DNA from: an uncultured Desulfovibrio sp. | GTDB lineage: Bacteria > Desulfobacterota > Desulfovibrionia > Desulfovibrionales > Desulfovibrionaceae | Direction: 5' to 3' | DNA length: 64,000 nucleotides | NCBI GenBank assembly: GCA_944327295.1 | Contig: CALVHF010000001.1 | Location: forward strand, 118,161-182,160 | The notes under the pieces: model-generated | What the model was told of the DNA's origin: nothing | Database searches by the model: none | The model's input: only the letters and a program-made list of their open reading frames with translations | Program-made: the position numbers and the translations under genes | In this document: positions 63,972 to 64,000 of the stretch, one piece after another | Layout of the letters: the number at the start of each line of letters is the position of its first letter | Position numbering within the stretch: position 1 is the first letter of the stretch

Positions 63972-64000
63972 CGCTCCTCGCGCCGCCTGACAGAGGCTGC

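Overview
The window is about 60% GC, densely coded and chromosomal. It most resembles the sulfate-reducing Desulfovibrionaceae (Desulfovibrio and its gut relatives). The evidence is a periplasmic tetrahaem cytochrome c3, a sirohaem decarboxylase-type AsnC protein (alternative haem pathway) beside hemL, the gene order psd-pssA-leuA-leuC-leuD-leuB, a bacterial 6-phosphofructo-2-kinase/fructose-2,6-bisphosphatase-like fusion, and a roughly 1000-residue PurL with a PurS-like head. The genus is inferred from gene content, not from a marker comparison.

Layout. 1-8.2 kb: the N-terminus of a DEAD-box helicase (cut by the window edge), hisI, hisG, a CxxCxxCC (YkgJ-type) protein, tyrS, the PFK-2/FBPase-2-like fusion, azlC-azlD on the other strand, and aroE. 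8.2-14.5 kb: a Sel1-repeat protein, a surface-sugar pair (LIC12162-family transferase and NeuB/PseI-type synthase), rdgB, a SGNH hydrolase and a secreted protein. 14.9-17.2 kb: a metal-transporting P1B-ATPase and a CsoR-type repressor with a clear operator-like palindrome. 17.7-22.8 kb: rpsB-tsf, then an Hpt protein and a hybrid histidine kinase forming a phosphorelay. 22.9-28 kb: tRNA-Leu(UAA), pgpA, infA, lgt, a YdjM-like membrane protein, a small lipoprotein and an RlpA-family protein. 28-38 kb: the leucine operon behind the phosphatidylethanolamine genes pssA and psd, then purL. 38.4-46.3 kb: a polyprenyl diphosphate synthase and a UbiE/MenG methyltransferase (menaquinone), a nucleotide-sugar dehydrogenase, small proteins, a long coiled-coil protein and a SLOG-like protein. 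46.4-49.3 kb: ahbB-like, hemL and cytochrome c3, which together link haem supply to its use. 49.6-53 kb: an RRM protein, then rpsF-rpsR-rplI-dnaB. 53-64 kb: alr, tgt, era, yggS, a divergent DUF4125/DUF4037 pair, an AI-2E-type permease, a TrmH-family rRNA methylase and an MltD-like lytic transglycosylase. A strong promoter at the right edge points to a transcript starting just beyond the window.

Few mobile sequences are visible. The exception is the AT-richer hemL-cytochrome c3 interval (48.3-48.9 kb). It holds a 150-bp MITE-like element with inverted ends and flanking CTAG on both sides. Directly beside it is a second CTAG-bounded inverted-repeat block. Together they separate hemL from a strong terminator.

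The less familiar material that most merits follow-up is: the tandem CTAG-flanked elements; a three-part terminator/antiterminator-like leader before a 55-residue protein; the divergent DUF4125/DUF4037 (nucleotidyltransferase-like) pair; a terminator with no gene ahead of it upstream of the NeuB-type gene; a structured RNA-like stretch ahead of rpsB; and a coiled-coil protein whose short conserved-looking ends suggest a scaffold.
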